A stretch of 64,000 nt of DNA from Aquatica leii (taxonomy: Eukaryota; Arthropoda; Insecta; Coleoptera; Lampyridae), in NCBI GenBank assembly GCA_035610365.1, contig CM069433.1, positions 54,922,487-54,986,486 on the forward strand. The letters are read 5' to 3'. Shown piece by piece: positions 20,972-34,579 of the stretch. The position numbers and the translations under genes are program-made. The notes under the pieces are model-generated. The model was not told where the DNA came from, ran no database searches, and was given only the letters and a program-made list of their open reading frames with translations. The first letter of the stretch is position 1. The number at the start of each line of letters is the position of its first letter.

Positions 20972-23900
20972 ATTATGTATTATGTAGTATAAAGTATTAT
21001 AACCAACATGTATGACTTTTTTTAAATGCCTCGAGTATCAAATATGATATATACTGCTTATTAGCGGAAAAACCGTTATTTTTTTTCTTTAATTGTGTTT
21101 TTTAGTTGTATAATTAACATTTTATGCAAACAAAATTTTTTCATAACAACAAAAAAATTCAGACAAAAAGAGGTTAATGACCATTATTATTATTAATAGT
21201 AATATCTAAAAACATGCGTTTTAAAAAAAATATAAATAGGAACAAAAAATCTCTACTTTTTTTAAAAAGTTTTTTTTTTGTGTTAGCATTTGAAAAAACA
21301 TCTGTAATAAGTAAACGCTCGGTAATGTAAACACCTGATAATTAGAAACACCGTACTAATATATACAAAATTTATACTATAAAATTAAGTGAAACATTGG
21401 CTAATATAAATATCAATACTTACCTGTGTTTATCTACTCATTTATCTACTTCTAATAATACAAACTGTTTAAGACTAAGTGACAAAACAAAAATTAAAAA
21501 TTACAGAATATCAAAATCTACAACAAAACGCTTTTAAAGACAAATATTTAAAAAAAAAAGTGAATTTAGAAGTACAAGAAATTAAAAAGGCTCAAGTATT
21601 CAATGAAAAAATGAAGAAAACAGAAAATTTCGTAACAAAAGCAAAATACGATATGAAATTCGAGTGTTGTCTATATCTTCTCGAGAAACAAATGAGAAGC
21701 AAAAATGGGTCAATTTTTGTCTAATGTAATTCCGCTAATTCAACCAAGCAAAATTTCTACTTTCGTATCTTTTATCAAATATCCTAAAAACATAACCGAG
21801 TCTTTGAAACAAGTAACATTGCCAGCAACAGTTTTAAATCAAAGCTTAAATTGACTGCGGTCTGTGAGACCTAACTAAGGTAACGACGTATCTGTAACTG
21901 AACTACGGCGTTTAAGGGCGCGTTTGAATGCGACATTTTAAATTCGTAGTGAGCGTTGAGAGAAATAACATTACAAAATATAGAGAATAGATGTCGCTCT
22001 CGATTTAAAGTAGATAACTGTTTATAAAGACGTTGATGCAAAAATTAGAGATGGGCAAATGTTGGTTTTCAATTATATACAATAGTTGATTATAAGAAAT
22101 AATAAAGAAGCTAAAACGTTAATTTAATTATTAAATAACATGCTGCAATTCAATTATTTTACGGTATTACAAAATTACCAGGTATAACCGGTATAACTAA
22201 TAGGTGAATATACCCATCTTGAGACGAAAACCTTGAATTCAATCTCAGCAAACCTTTTATTTTAATTCGCTAATGTGCGATGTCAGCAAATACCTAAATA
22301 CAAGATAGCAATGCTAACATGTTTTAACAATTCGTTGATTATCTTATTTGAATTCTGTAGTAATTTGTATAATATTTAATTTAAATTAAATAAATTTTGC
22401 AAACATATTTGTAAAAGATTTCAAATTTTCTAGATTCAAAAAATTATTTTTTGTAAAACCCTTGCTATTCATTTAATTTTATTCAAACCTCCAATAGAAA
22501 AAAAAGCTCGATTAATTGGGTCAAGTTGTACGAAATAATCTACCTAAAAAGATGCTAACCAAAAAAGAAAATCCCTTTGGTTTTTATTGCTTTGGAGAAA
22601 CCCCGAAAACAGATATCGATAATGGCTCACTTTTTTCACTTTGGTCTGACTTAAAATTTGCACTTACGTTTTCGCACTAGATTTTCTATTGAACTGATTT
22701 CGATTTTTTTGTATCTAGCGGTTTTTCAAATAATTTCACAAACTTTCAAATTCCTTATGAAAGCTTTGTGTGTTTGTTGCATTTTGCAATCACCCATTTT
22801 TTCTAATTATTATATGCTGCAACTGCATTTAAAAACTTAAACTCTACTTATTTTACTAATATCGGATTACTTTAAATAGTGTTTTTATTAATTTTAGCAA
22901 AGAGACAAAGTTCCGATTTTAACTTTTACAGAAAAAAATTGATTTTATTTTCATTGTTTAATAAGATAGTTTGTTTATAAAAGAGTCGGTATATATAGTT
23001 TCTCAACTCAAAAATCGCAAATTCAAATAAATAGTAAAATGTAGATTGTGTACCTTATCTGTTTTTGTTTTTTAATATAAAACGGTGGCATTAAATATCA
23101 ACTCAGATAACCATATTGTGCATATGCATACATTTCTTCGAAATTTTCAACATAAACAAAAATATAATGACATTAGCGTAAAGCGCGTAAAGCATAAGTG
23201 CAAAAATGAGCCTTATGAACCAAAAAAACAATTTATTTTTTAGCGCCATCCGTGGTAAAATGACTGAACTAAAACAATAAAGATTTCTGTTATCTCAGTT
23301 TCATTTAACATTGGTTATATGGAAATATTACTGTTTAATATAACATTTCCATATTACACAATTTTTGTTAATATTCAAATGTTCTAATACATTTTCAAGT
23401 GTCGCTCTAGAAGTTTTGAGTATTAATATTTCGAAACATTTGTTGGTTTAATGGCAATTGTCTCTTTTATGAGATGCAAAAAGTTGAGCAACTTTGGACG
23501 CTAATAGTTTTTTTATTAGAAATTATTGTGTAACAAAAATTACCATTATCGATTCTTCTATGATTTATCTTGTCAATTCTAATAAAAAATGTTGGAATAT
23601 TATTTTATTTTTTAAATGTTATATTAAACGCGAACCATCAAAATCAAGCTAAAAATACGATATTTTAGGCAACCCAACATACTTCAAACGCCACCTTAAG
23701 GGTAAATAATTTGACATGGCCTGGAACACAATTTATCAGCAAATAAATAAAAAATGCTAGAAGAAGCTCTTTTGCACCAGTGATAATAATAAAAACGATG
23801 TACGCAAATTTTAGTTTTGTGATACTCCGTTTGTTCAAAATAAAATTATGAGAAATCTAGACCAAATCGTTTTCACTTATTTCTTTAATTCATAGTAAAA

Positions 23901-24719
23901 AATGTAGTTTACCTGTTTTAGTTTACTTTTCCGGAATAACATTAAAATTAAGTTGTTTCTTCTAAGTGGAAGCGTGTCAAAAACGATTGAACGTAAAGTG
24001 TTATTCGCAATTTACTTTATTTTTTAATAGGTTTGAAGCGTTCATACGTTGAGTTTCCACAATTTGTCAACCAATTTTTGTACTTTTTTTTCGTTATTTA
24101 TAGAAAATCGATAACAACTGATACACGGAGAATTTTTGCTCAAGTTTTTACAATTTCTATAAGCATAACGATGGCACGCTACAATATTACTCATTTTAAA
24201 ACATAAAACTGGTAATTACAGTAATAGAAAGTCAAAATTATATCACCAATTACAAAACCAAATAAAACCCGTAGTTTTTTTAATTGTTGTTCTAACTGCG
24301 ATGACAACTTAAGTTTTGTACTATCTAAATATTTTGTGGTTTTGGCTGGTTTTTATCTACAAGTAAAACTGTACCATCAATCAAACTAACACTTTACCAT
24401 AATATATTAAAGAATACCAGGGAATAACACTTTTTAATCAATATATAACACAACGCAAATCAGAACTTGCATGAACTGTAGACATTATGGTTACACTAAT
24501 ATGATTCTTTAAATTATTTGGTTATTTTGTTGTTCTATTATTTTAAAGAATTGTTTTTATTTAAAAAATAATTTGTCGGATTCCATTATATCGTCATTTT
24601 ATCTCGCAGAACCATCAAAACGTTAAATTTTTAGGATCAACTTGCATAATAAATCAAAATTTGTTTCTGATTACCTTGTAATGCTACACTAACACCAGTT
24701 TGCAAATAAGTAAAAAGTC
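20972..24719. other. AT-rich stretch with one doubtful ORF
   Basis: Apart from the lysine-rich ORF at 21479-21724 I recognise nothing. A patch at 21850-22010 is less AT-rich and contains short GC-rich words but no identifiable content. Confidence 0.45.
21479..21724 (+). CDS. Short lysine-rich coiled-coil-like ORF, unassigned
   Basis: It has 81 codons, with many Lys, Glu and Gln residues spaced so that a coiled coil is plausible in residues 5-55, then a Cys-Cys and a basic end. It could be the tail of a Myb/SANT-type transposon adaptor protein, which often ends in such a helix, but there is no diagnostic motif. Composition matches the AT-rich background, so it may also be chance. Confidence 0.2.
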   Translation: MTKQKLKITEYQNLQQNAFKDKYLKKKVNLEVQEIKKAQVFNEKMKKTENFVTKAKYDMKFECCLYLLEKQMRSKNGSIFV

Positions 24720-24895
24720 TTATAGTTATCATGCGTAATAAAATATGATATGACACGTATACTTTTATTGTACTTTCGTGTTCTTTACATACGTTTATTA
24801 TAAAACGGTTTTCTTTGATTATAAATTATGAAATAATACAGTACGCGCCCACAAGAAAATTTAATTCTCACAGAGTGCAAAAACAGCCTTAAGCA
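24720..24895 (-). repeat. Dispersed repeat family B, copy 2
   Basis: It is the reverse complement of the series described at 19561-19745: AAGGCTGTTTTTGCAC, TGTGGGCGCGTACTGTATT and TATACGTGTCATATCA in the same order and spacing. The two copies lie about 5 kb apart in opposite orientation. Confidence 0.6.
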
Positions 24896-27196
24896 GTAGT
24901 TCTTTTATAATTTTTGTACAGAAACGCTACCTCGCAAAACAGTAATAATTATAATAAAATAAAACTACAATTTCTATAAATAAAAAATTATCCTATAACT
25001 CTATTTCAAATCATAGAAATAACGGCAGAGCAATTGCTTAATATACTAATAGCAATACCAAATAGAAATATTTTTAATAAGTATTTCGAAAATTACTTAA
25101 ATGGCTGAAACTTAAAGTTAGCTGTATTATGAACATCCATGATTTTTTTTACTTTAAAAATATCTTTATTATCATAATACACTGGCAAATTCATAATAAA
25201 CCTTAGGTAGTTACTATAATAGGCTATAAGAAAAAATCAATGTGACGCCAATTAGGTAAAATAAGTGCCCAGTATGTTCTCATATTTACCAAAAATATAT
25301 CCTCAAAGCTTCAAATATCCGACGAGCCAAACGTACATCTCTACATTTTTGGTTGCATACCAGCTTGCATTAGCATTATTACAGAATGCTATAACATTCA
25401 TATCTATTATTAACTTATTTTGTTTAGGTACTTAATGACTAATAGCACTGACATATTAATAGATATCTCAACAATTACACATAAATAATACATAATAAAC
25501 AATACGTTTTAATTAGTACAAAAACAAGTTGTGCTATATTACTCTAAGGTAAATTGTTATTAGTAATATTTTTGCGAGGAAGTGTTTTAAAAAACCTTGT
25601 GATTATACAAACAAAATCATGTCCTTGAAGTTGTTTTGCAATTTTTTATTTGCCTCTAGGTACGTGAATAAACACACATAAGTTGTTAACTCTAATTCAA
25701 AACATCTGGTATTCAACAAATCTTTTATGCTTTCAAATGAAAGGAACCGTATTATGTAGTCCTTATTTATTTAAAACTACCATCACAGTGTACAGTTATT
25801 TGTCGCGTATTACTAAATAATTTTATAAATAATATTTCATAATGCATTTAATCATTATAAATAGTAATAATCTGATTGTTAGGTTTTAATGCAATCTCAA
25901 AAATTGTATTGGCGGTATTAGTCTTTGTCTTCTTACCTAAATGGTTTCTTCTATTACTGCCCGGGTCTAAAAGTGAAGTAACAATTATATAATCGTTTGA
26001 TTAATCTGTGAATTGTCTATTATTCCAGTTTTATTTATTTTCTAAACGGTTTTTAGGTCTATTTATACAAACTTTTTATATTGTTTATAATTTGGCAACA
26101 GATTGATTTTTATTTCAGTAAGATTACGAGTTTACTGTAGAATATTTCTAGAGAATATAAATTTTATGATATAAAAATGTCTAAGCAAAATGTTTTTATT
26201 CCTACAATTTTGGCCTAATTTCAAACTGTGCTATGCCAAACAATTCTTAATGTTTCCTATTTTGTTTGCATTACATAGCATCGTTTAATACGTCTCATTT
26301 TAGTATTACATATGTGCACAATTACAGTAATTAGTCACTATTTGCAGTAGTACACTTGTAATAAGTGTCGTTTTTATTTTTGGCTGTACATTGAATATTT
26401 GCATTATTTTTAGCTGTTAGAATTTTCTTCTTTACAAATGTGAAAATTCATTCTTGTGTTAAGTAATGTTTTTCGCTATGAATATATTTGTTATTATAGG
26501 TACTGTTCATATCCATATTCTTAGTTTGTGAAACCTATATATTATGTAAGTGCATTTTAATTGCTATTTTGATTTGTAATATATCTTGTATTTAGTGATA
26601 TAGCAAGAACAGTTGTGTAGTAATTGTAATCGAATAAACTTAATTCTATCATTTCAACTTTTTATCACTTCGCGCATAATGTATTTGCTATAATTATTAA
26701 AAAAAAGTATATCTTTAACGTCATCAAAACCTGTTGATCATTTTACCTCTATTGATTTAATTTTTTGTCTTTTAATGGTTTACTTTTTAGGAGCAGTTTT
26801 GTTTTTTACAAATCTAGTCCGCTTATTTGAAATGTAGAGCCATTATATATGATTCAAACATATCGTTTATGTGTACGAATCCGTATTTTGGTAACGTATA
26901 ATTTAGTACAATTAAAGTATAATTACCACAATTAACTTTAGTTTCTTCTCTTTTTAAAGACTATTTGAGATTTGCGTAAATCATCAAATTAAGCTAATTT
27001 AAAACTGTTTACAAATAAAATTATTTATGTGATGAAAATTTCAATTCCTTCAGACAATACCGCATTTCTTTGTATGAGACGGAACACGTAAATACATCTA
27101 TTGGCCCCAAAAAAATTATTCAGTATATTATAAAAATTAATAACTAAATTTGTTCACCCCAAAATATATAGGTAATATACAAATTTTACAAAAAAA
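24896..27196. other. AT-rich, nothing recognised
   Basis: There are no recognisable genes, RNA genes or terminal repeats in this stretch of about 2.3 kb. Confidence 0.5.
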
Positions 27197-27560
27197 TTAA
27201 TTTAACTTCTTTTCCTTGCGACAATTATCTACATCCTCGCCGACGACAAAAGAAATTTCGAGAGGATACAACGTTTGTATTGGTCATTTTAATATGGTTT
27301 TGTTGGCAATCGAACTTCACATGAACGTACATTGCCATCTCGTTCTAGATATATTTGATAAATTCGAACCATCTTCCAGTTCAATTTTGGAGCATTTTGG
27401 TAATCTAACAGAAAGATATCATCAACTCTCGCTGACAACGGCAACTTGTTTACGAGAGCTGTTTGCAAATGTTGCAGATAATCTGCAGATCATTTTTTTC
27501 AAAATCTTGCCAATATGCGCTGACGTTTTCATTTTTGTCAAATCAAATTACCAAACGTTA
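27197..27560 (-). pseudogene. BEL/Pao polyprotein C-terminal domain (DUF5641)
   Basis: On the minus strand the frame reads NAPKLNWKMVRIYQIYLERD, GNVRSCEVRLPTK and, after a frameshift with stop, PIQTLYPLEISFV. This is the typical end of BEL/Pao polyproteins: a W-K-x-G/V-R-I strand, a DG-x-VR strand and a terminal RPIxxLYPLE. A weaker upstream piece (YWQDFEKN) fits the preceding helix. The open frame on the plus strand (27216-27614) is only its antisense shadow. Same strand and order as the reverse transcriptase at 30 kb and gag at 31.7 kb, so all three probably come from one element. Confidence 0.85.
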
Positions 27561-28189
27561 AAATCAGGTAAATTATACAAGGTGTATCTAAAATGCGAAT
27601 ACAAACTCAAGTAGCAGTTTCCTTGTGGTATTATATGAAAACTTTTATTTCAGTCTAAAGTGGCCCACTTTTGAGATATTTGCAATTAAAGCTTTCAGGC
27701 CGGTCCTGACTATCTAAACAAATAGAAATTGACTGTTCATTGTAATCTGCAAATGTATTGATGTATCGTGTTTATTGTTTTATTTAGTTTTTCTTCATCT
27801 ACAAAATAAATTGTTAATAAAATAATTAAATCAGATCCTAATGTTCATTTGTTAGCATTACTGACCTAGCTTAACAAAATGTACTTGGTGTACAAATTCT
27901 AGCGTACTTGAAATTAAATGTGCAGAACAGCATCTTTAACCACAGTAATTTAACTATGGTTTATATAATAATATTATTTTGTGTTTTCTTTTATTTTCGT
28001 TGTCAGCAAATTGCTGATTAAAAATTTGCACTTCTTAAAACAGTTTAATTTTTTTGTGGTGTCAACAACCTTAGGAGACTTAATTAATGTAACAGGTCCG
28101 TGATTTACAATTTATTTTGCTAAAAATTTTGTTTTTTTTAAATGTTTTAAAAGAACTTTTATTTTGACATTTTTTGCTTGTAACAACTA
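27561..28189. other. AT-rich, nothing recognised
   Basis: Between the BEL C-terminus and the Jockey remnant I could find no integrase or RNase H motif. It may be the degraded remainder of the BEL polyprotein. Confidence 0.4.
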
Positions 28190-29893
28190 ATGAAAAGTTT
28201 TAGACATACCCCTCAAGACCACCGACGACGTCGACGATGCAGTAGAGCACCTATATCGTGCTATACAAAGTGCGGCATGGAACGCAATTCCATTATCGAA
28301 ATGGAACGATGTGCATAGTACCTTGCCTACGGTACTAAAATAAGCAATAGCTGAAAAAGAAGGCTTCGCCAAACAAGACCAAAAAACCAAGATATACAAT
28401 ATTACCTTACCCTTCTCGCTACTAAAGCAACAGATCACTCATTATGGAAATCCACGAAAAAGTTAAAACAAGCAAGCAATCCCACCAATTTAAAAACCTG
28501 ATGGAAATTGGTCCTAGAGGCACCAGATCGACTAAGCCTACCAACGAAATGTTAAGAACGCACCAGGCTCTGACATGATCACAGGTGAAGTCTTGAAACA
28601 ATTGCCAAAGAAAGAATATAAACTAATAACGGCCATATTTAATGCTATTTTAAAACTAAACCATTTCCCGACCCAATAGTAAGTAGCCTAAATAATACTC
28701 ATACTTAAACCAGGAAAGTCACCTGACGAATTGTCACCCTATTATCCGCTCAGCTTGTTACCAATAGTATCTAAAGTCTTTGAAAAACTTTTACTCAGAA
28801 CAATGAAACCAATTCTCTTAAATAACGAACTCATAACAGACTATCAATTTGACTTTAGTTCTAGAGGAACATGCCACCATCGAATAAATCTACAAGATAG
28901 TAAACAAAAACAGCCAGGTCTTTGAAGAGAAGAAATATTGTTTCAATGTCTTCTTTGACATAGCCCAGGTCTTCGATAAGGTTTAGCATGCATGACCACT
29001 GCTTAAGATAAAGAAAAGCTTGACCACTCTCCTGACTCTTAACTGCTCAAATCCTATTTAAACAACAGACACTTTCAGGCGAAGTTCCAATATGAGTTAA
29101 CGAAACCATACCTATTAACTCCGGCGTACTACAGGGAAGTATTTTAGGACTTGTGGTCTACCTACTGTACACGGCAGATATTCCTACTACCGACCATACG
29201 ACCATGGCTACATTTGCAGATAATACAACAATTTTTGCAATTAACGAGAATCCTGCTATTGCATCAAGAATCCTACAAACCTCTCTGTGTCAAGTGCAAG
29301 ACTGGCTCCGACTTTGGCGTATAAAAGTAAATAGAACCAAATCCACACAAATAAGCTTCACACTTAGAAAGAAAACGTGTTCACCAATAACCCTTAACAA
29401 TACACCACTTCCGCAAGCAGAAGATCTCAGATATTACAGTACTATTACAGTGAACTCCTATCTAACATTACATAAAAAGTACTCTTCTACAAATGATTCC
29501 TCAAACCTATCTGAACATATGGGCTGCAACTATGGAGAACCACAAACCACTCCAATTTAAAGATTATGCAAAGATTCCAGTCTAAAACTCTGCGGACAAA
29601 AACAGATGCTTCGTGGTAAGTTAAAAATGAAGTCATCCATTAGAACCTCCGAGTGAAACTAGTGAAAGACAAGCGCCCAAGTGCAAAGTATATTACACGA
29701 TTAAAAAGTCCTAGGAACTATCTTACCGTGAACCTGCTGGTGTTTAACAGCAATGCATTTCACAGGCTCAGTCTCTAGATCTTCTGGGCCGACATTAGTC
29801 AGACTTGTGCATCAATACTACTTGTGAATTTACTTAACTTGTTTATTGCTCGCTAGAGCAGATTATAAATATAAATAAAGTTTTTAAAAAAAT
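28190..29893 (+). pseudogene. Jockey-type non-LTR retrotransposon (reverse transcriptase), 5'-truncated
   Basis: In order: a linker starting TTDDVDDAVEHLYRAIQSAA (28210), a segment SPYYPLSLLPIVSKVFEKLL (28731), a D-containing motif-A remnant (CFNVFFDIAQVFDK, near 28940), the palm region LYTADIPTTDHTTMATFADN (29165, with ADD changed to ADN), a thumb LWRIKVNRTKSTQISFTLR (29320), and a tail LTVNLLVFNSNAFHRL (29720). It ends with AATAAAG and an A-run at 29873-29892, in the position expected of a 3' end. Frameshifts and stops separate nearly every block. The endonuclease domain is missing. It appears inserted into the minus-strand BEL element whose reverse transcriptase starts right after the A-run. 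Confidence 0.85.
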
Positions 29894-30430
29894 TGTATCG
29901 TTATATAATTTAATCGCTTCTTTGTACGAGTTTACAGTTGCAATAAGATCATCGACATAAAATAATTTGAACGGTCGATAAACCGTTTCTCTACGCTGAT
30001 AACGACGCAAATAGTTTTTTTTGTGAAATCGTTACGTAAACGCGTATTTATTAACAAGAATGAATTATTTGTTACGCTACAGGTCAGTCTTTTCATACAA
30101 TACTTTTGTTTAGGTGGTAAAATGCTCGTTTTGTTAACCGGATGTTTATACAATAAGAAATGTTGACAGTCTCGATTTTGATCACATAATTTTATTTGCA
30201 AAAATGCATTTTCTACGTCGGCAATAATTGCTATCTTTCCTACAAAAAAGTTTATTAAAACGTTCATTATATCTTGCATCAAATTTTTATCTGTATGTAA
30301 AAGTTCATTTAACCATAACAATCCAGAATCGTGGGAAGATGCATCAAACACTACCCTAATTTTTAATGTCGTTTTTGTCTTTACGATGAACCGGACGATA
30401 GGGTATGTAATAAACCTTTGCGAAAGAGCA
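29894..30430 (-). pseudogene. BEL/Pao reverse transcriptase fragment
   Basis: On the minus strand the frame runs YPIVRFIVKTKTTLKIRVVF DASS (30405-30340), LLWLNELLHTDKNLMQDIM, then IAIIADVENAFLQIKLCDQN with the motif-A Asp, and after a lesion FYVDDLIATVNSYKEAIKLY (29964-29905), the YVDD catalytic box. The fingers and palm are thus present with both catalytic aspartate motifs, but the section between them is frameshifted. Family assignment follows the VVFDASS opening and YVDD spacing of BEL/Pao. Gag of the same element is upstream at 31.7 kb and the C-terminus downstream at 27.3 kb. Confidence 0.88.
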
Positions 30431-31289
30431 GTACAATGTCCAAAGGGGTCAATTTGATCCTTCTTAAACTTTAAAACGTTCTAACTTTGTGTTTATATAA
30501 ACTTAAGTTTGCACCATTTTTTAGTATTAGATTTTAGAAATAGATGTTCAATAAATAGATGTTTCAAAATAAAGCTTGTTTCCAAATTTAAACTTATAGA
30601 AAGGGCCAATTTGACCACAAGTGGCGTTTTAAGGTATTTACATTCAGTGACGGTTCTAGTGTTCCTCAGCAATTCCGCTATCTTGCAAACAGATGCAAGC
30701 TGCAATGTCTTGCAAAATGTCAGTTTGTTTGGATTCCCAAAAGAAAATACGGCAAAAACCTAGTTCTACTTCTTGTTTTGGCTGTCAAGGAGAGACTAGA
30801 ACTAAACTTAAACATCTGTGTGTTTAACTACGACCGGTTTAAGCTGAAAGTCGTTTATAACCGTAATCAAAAAAATCTTGAAAGTTTAAGATTCTGCATC
30901 TTTTTTTATGTATAACAACTAGGATCTGCTATCAATAATTAGCGAATAAACGCATTTTTGTTTGCATCGTTACAAAAATATACGTAATTGCGGTTTGCAG
31001 AAACACTAGTTCATTGTTTTTATAATTCTTCGTAAACAAACTTGTCGAGACTTCTCTTTTTTTTCGATTTTTCGTAGGAAGGATAGCACATTGATGTTAC
31101 GTATCGGTACTTACAATTTCTGCGTATAGTGTTATACAAACTTTGAAAGCGTGATTTGTCTAAGTGCATCGGTAACAACGATTGTTGGTTTTTAAAATGC
31201 TCGTTTTTTGTTGAAGCGTAAGAATTATTAGCTTTATTGCATTTCTTCGTAATATGATTATGATTCGGCTGCGGTAAACCATTTTATTT
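30431..31289 (-). other. Decayed interior of the BEL/Pao element
   Basis: It lies between gag and reverse transcriptase, where the protease belongs. A faint frame LVFLQTAITYIFV near 31000 could be the start of the protease, but no DSG or DTG motif can be read. Short overlapping ORFs here (30493-30763) are not convincing. Confidence 0.35.
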
Positions 31290-31320
31290 GTTATTTGTTA
31301 TTATTATTATTATTATTATT
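31283..31320. repeat. ATT/TTA microsatellite
   Basis: A run of TTA trinucleotides, about nine units, sits at the edge of the gag remnant. Confidence 0.8.
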
Positions 31321-31830
31321 GTGGCGTTTATCATCAATATTTATTTCTTGGACAATATTTACTGGACTTTCTGGTATGATGGAATATTTTTTACGGTATT
31401 CGATTTTTGTACTATAGGGCAACGAATTTGTTATTACAGACTTAACCACCATACCGTTTTGTTTACTTCTAAGTACGGTATACTCCAAGTGATTAAAGAA
31501 ATTGCATTATATAATGCGCGTAACGTGACCGTTTATCCTACTTTTAACAGCTGTTATCCATAAAAACTTTTGAACATGGTTGTCTATTATTTTTTGTTGT
31601 TTTTCTTATTCGTGTTTGAGTTACTCAATTGCCTTATTGTTTGATCTTTTTGATGGCGTTAGACCACTAATTATTATTTTCTTGGTTAGCGATTGTTCTA
31701 AATAACTAAATTTGGTAATAGCATCCAACAATTGGTTCTTATGCACTGCTGTTCTAAATTGGTCCCAAAGCAATGTCCAGTCAGTTAGTCGCCATTGAAC
31801 TTGCGGAGCTACAATTTTTGTAACTTAACT
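31321..31830 (-). pseudogene. BEL/Pao gag fragment (DUF1759-like)
   Basis: On the minus strand from about 31812 the frame reads VAPQVQWRLTDWTLLWDQFR then KNQLLDAITKFSYLEQSLTK and GLTPSKRSNNKAIE before a stop. The W-x3-WDxF followed by a KFxYL block is the conserved heart of BEL/Pao gag. The frame continues in decayed form (IIDNHVQKFLWIT) to 31290. The plus-strand ORF at 31288-31563 is antisense to it. Confidence 0.8.
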
Positions 31831-32985
31831 TTGTGAGGTTGCTATCTGCATGATGCTATCGGCGTCGGCGTTATGGTTGCTAACGCTGTAAACATCAGTC
31901 TGTTTGCATTTTTTGTCAATACGATTCTGCAACTTGAACCATTTTTTAATACAGCACGTTCTTTTTTTATATTATTTTTGTTATTGTTTGTTATGCCTTT
32001 TGCGTCACTACCAGTTCTTCTCGCGTTTTGGCACCAACATGTTAAATAAGGAAGTAAATAAAAGTGTTAGTTCACTTTCTACTATATTTAACACTAATGC
32101 AATAAAGAAAACATAATTCAAATGTATGGTATACATGTAAGTACATCTTATTTTTTTTTACTTTTTCGACTTTTTGGTCTATTTGGTCAACTACTCAACA
32201 GTTTCCGATGTTTTACGATTATTTTCTACAGTATTTGCATCCTTGTTAAATTACACTGCTAAACATTTTTGTAAAATAATTTTTTTTTACAAACAAAAGT
32301 TGAATAAAACTACAAATCAGTGTATGAAAATTTAAAATATTAATACACATAAGTAATCTTTTTTTTTACACGGCAAAGTTAACTGCAATCGTCTGAAGTG
32401 AATTTTGATAACCATGATAAATTAATAGATACAAAAAACATATAAATTTGTGCATTTTGATTGATTACTAGTAACCTATATTTCCTTATTCTGCAGTTGC
32501 AATATTGAAGACCAGTGTTAAATCCAAAAAAACCCAAAAAAAATATACCTATTAAATATTCAATTCAATTCAATTATATATAGAACATTTGCAGACAATA
32601 ATTACTAGCAAACCATGTATGAGTTTTGACTTTGATTAGACATAGTAATTTTGGAGTCAGTGTTTTTCCGTCCAGATCCAGAGCATATTAACGACAGCTT
32701 AAACCTTATGCCGTTACATCTGTTTTCTCACTTCTTTAATATTTTTAGGTCAAAGTTAAGAAGTTTAGATAACCAGAACGTCTTGCATTTCTTTTATTCG
32801 TGTTGAAAAGCTCCAGCAAACTAAACTTTTGTTCACTGTTTTTAACAAATAGAATTACACCGCAAAAAGTTGATAGTGGCACGTAAGCTCAAGCAATTAG
32901 TTACCAAAGCCAATAAGAACACTTCAAAAAAGTAAAAATTTTAAACAAAAAAACTTAAGGAAAAGAATGCAGAAATAATTTCAGT
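31831..32985. other. AT-rich, nothing recognised
   Basis: No coding or terminal-repeat signal was recognised. It may contain the decayed 5' end of the BEL element. Confidence 0.4.
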
Positions 32986-32989
32986 AACT

Positions 32990-33068
32990 AATTTAAACTT
33001 CTTCGCTTAGGAGGAGCATGCAAAACCACTTTAGTTTTTTGGCAACAAAATAGACTAAAGTGGTTTTT
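32990..33068 (-). repeat. Penelope-like tail fragment
   Basis: The minus strand reads TTGCC, ACTAAAGTGGTTTTGCATGC and CTCCTAAGCGAAGAAG, matching the tail after the hammerhead-like motif at 19940-20010. The core CTGATGA...GAAAC part is absent. A second AAAGTGGTTTT block in the opposite direction (33055-33068) makes a 13-bp-stem hairpin. Confidence 0.6.
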
Positions 33069-34579
33069 TATGGCAGTGTTGCATTTTAACAAAATCGAGA
33101 GAAAATGATGCACTAAGACAAAATAAAAAACATGCCAGCTACTTGAATGAAAAATATTATCGTCTATCATACGTTACGCCGTTAGCTGAAGAAATATAGG
33201 AACATGATGGCCTCTTTGACAAAACAGTAGAAAGTGTGTGTTTCATAGTGATTACATATTATAGTAGTGATGAAGAAAATCACAGCGAGTAAATCTTTTG
33301 TTTAATTACTTTTGAGTTCTTCGATATGTAATATTTTTGAAGTAATAGAGGGAATTTTCAGGAGTCTTGCAGCAGAATAGTTAAACTGTACGAATTGATT
33401 CTTTATTTATGTCGCTATTTATTACAGTGTGTTACAGATTTTCTTTATGTTACTGTTAAAATCCTAATTATGTATAGTATAACGAAACAAACTGCCTAAG
33501 GCTTCTGGCTAACAATACAGTATGAGAATTGATTTATGTTTAAAATATTAATATTTCATTTTCTTAATTGTTGTAATATTAATGAAAGCTTAAACGATTG
33601 TTGTTACTTCATCTCTAAACATCCAATAAATTGCAAATACTTATGATTCTGTCAACGTGTAAATTGAAACGAAACGTATGGAAACAAACACCATACTTAA
33701 TTTTACGAAATAAAACTCGACTATGTGCGGAAAAAACTGATTAAAATATAAAAACTTTCTTATGGGCTATAAGCATTTCAATCTCTTGTATAACATAATA
33801 TGACTAACACGTAATCGCAGATAGATAAATGTGACTCATTGATATTTTAATGCAAATACCACCTATTGTTAAAGATTACTTGAAACATTGTTGCAATATG
33901 CAGAAATATTGAATATAAACCAAAATGAAAAATAGTTTCCAATAACGTGTTATTTTATTTAGTTATACCAGTTACCTTTTATTTTTCTTCTCTACAATTA
34001 CAACCAAATAAAGTAAATTGTAACTGTATTTTTTATGGTACACGCAAAGAAATGTAGTATAAATCACTATGATTGTATAAATATTTTGCACAAATTATAG
34101 TAAAAATCCGGACAGATCAACTTGTAATTCATATTCATATAAAATTAGAATCACAAGAGAACTTCAAAATGTAATAATAATTTAGCTTGTTAGAAAAAAA
34201 GCTTCATTCGTAAGAAATTTATGTGAAATTTTGATCACGAATAACAATTCAGACTCAACAACATTACAGTAATATTCCTTACAATTTTTTTCCCATGTAT
34301 ACTTAAATATGCAACAAGAAAATATGCAAAAATACATTAATAGAATAATAAAATAAGAAAAATTGCAAAAACAAAAATAAATACATTATTATTATTAACT
34401 AGTTTACATCGTGTACAACGTAGTTAATTTGTCTGCTTTTTATTTATGATCTCAAACCTAGGCCAAATTGCGGTAGTAATGTTTTCTTTGGCATTAATTA
34501 AGTAAGACTTATTTTTGTAAACATTTTTTAAGTTAGTACTTTAATAAGATTTTTTTCACTATTTGCTTACTATTTTATA
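33069..34579. other. AT-rich, nothing recognised
   Basis: No recognisable gene, repeat end or RNA gene. Confidence 0.5.

Noticed and set aside
27216..27614. 132-codon plus-strand ORF
   Set aside because: It is antisense to the BEL/Pao C-terminal domain, whose minus-strand reading has clear conserved motifs.
31288..31563. 91-codon plus-strand ORF beginning with poly-Ile
   Set aside because: Starts in an ATT microsatellite and runs antisense to BEL gag.
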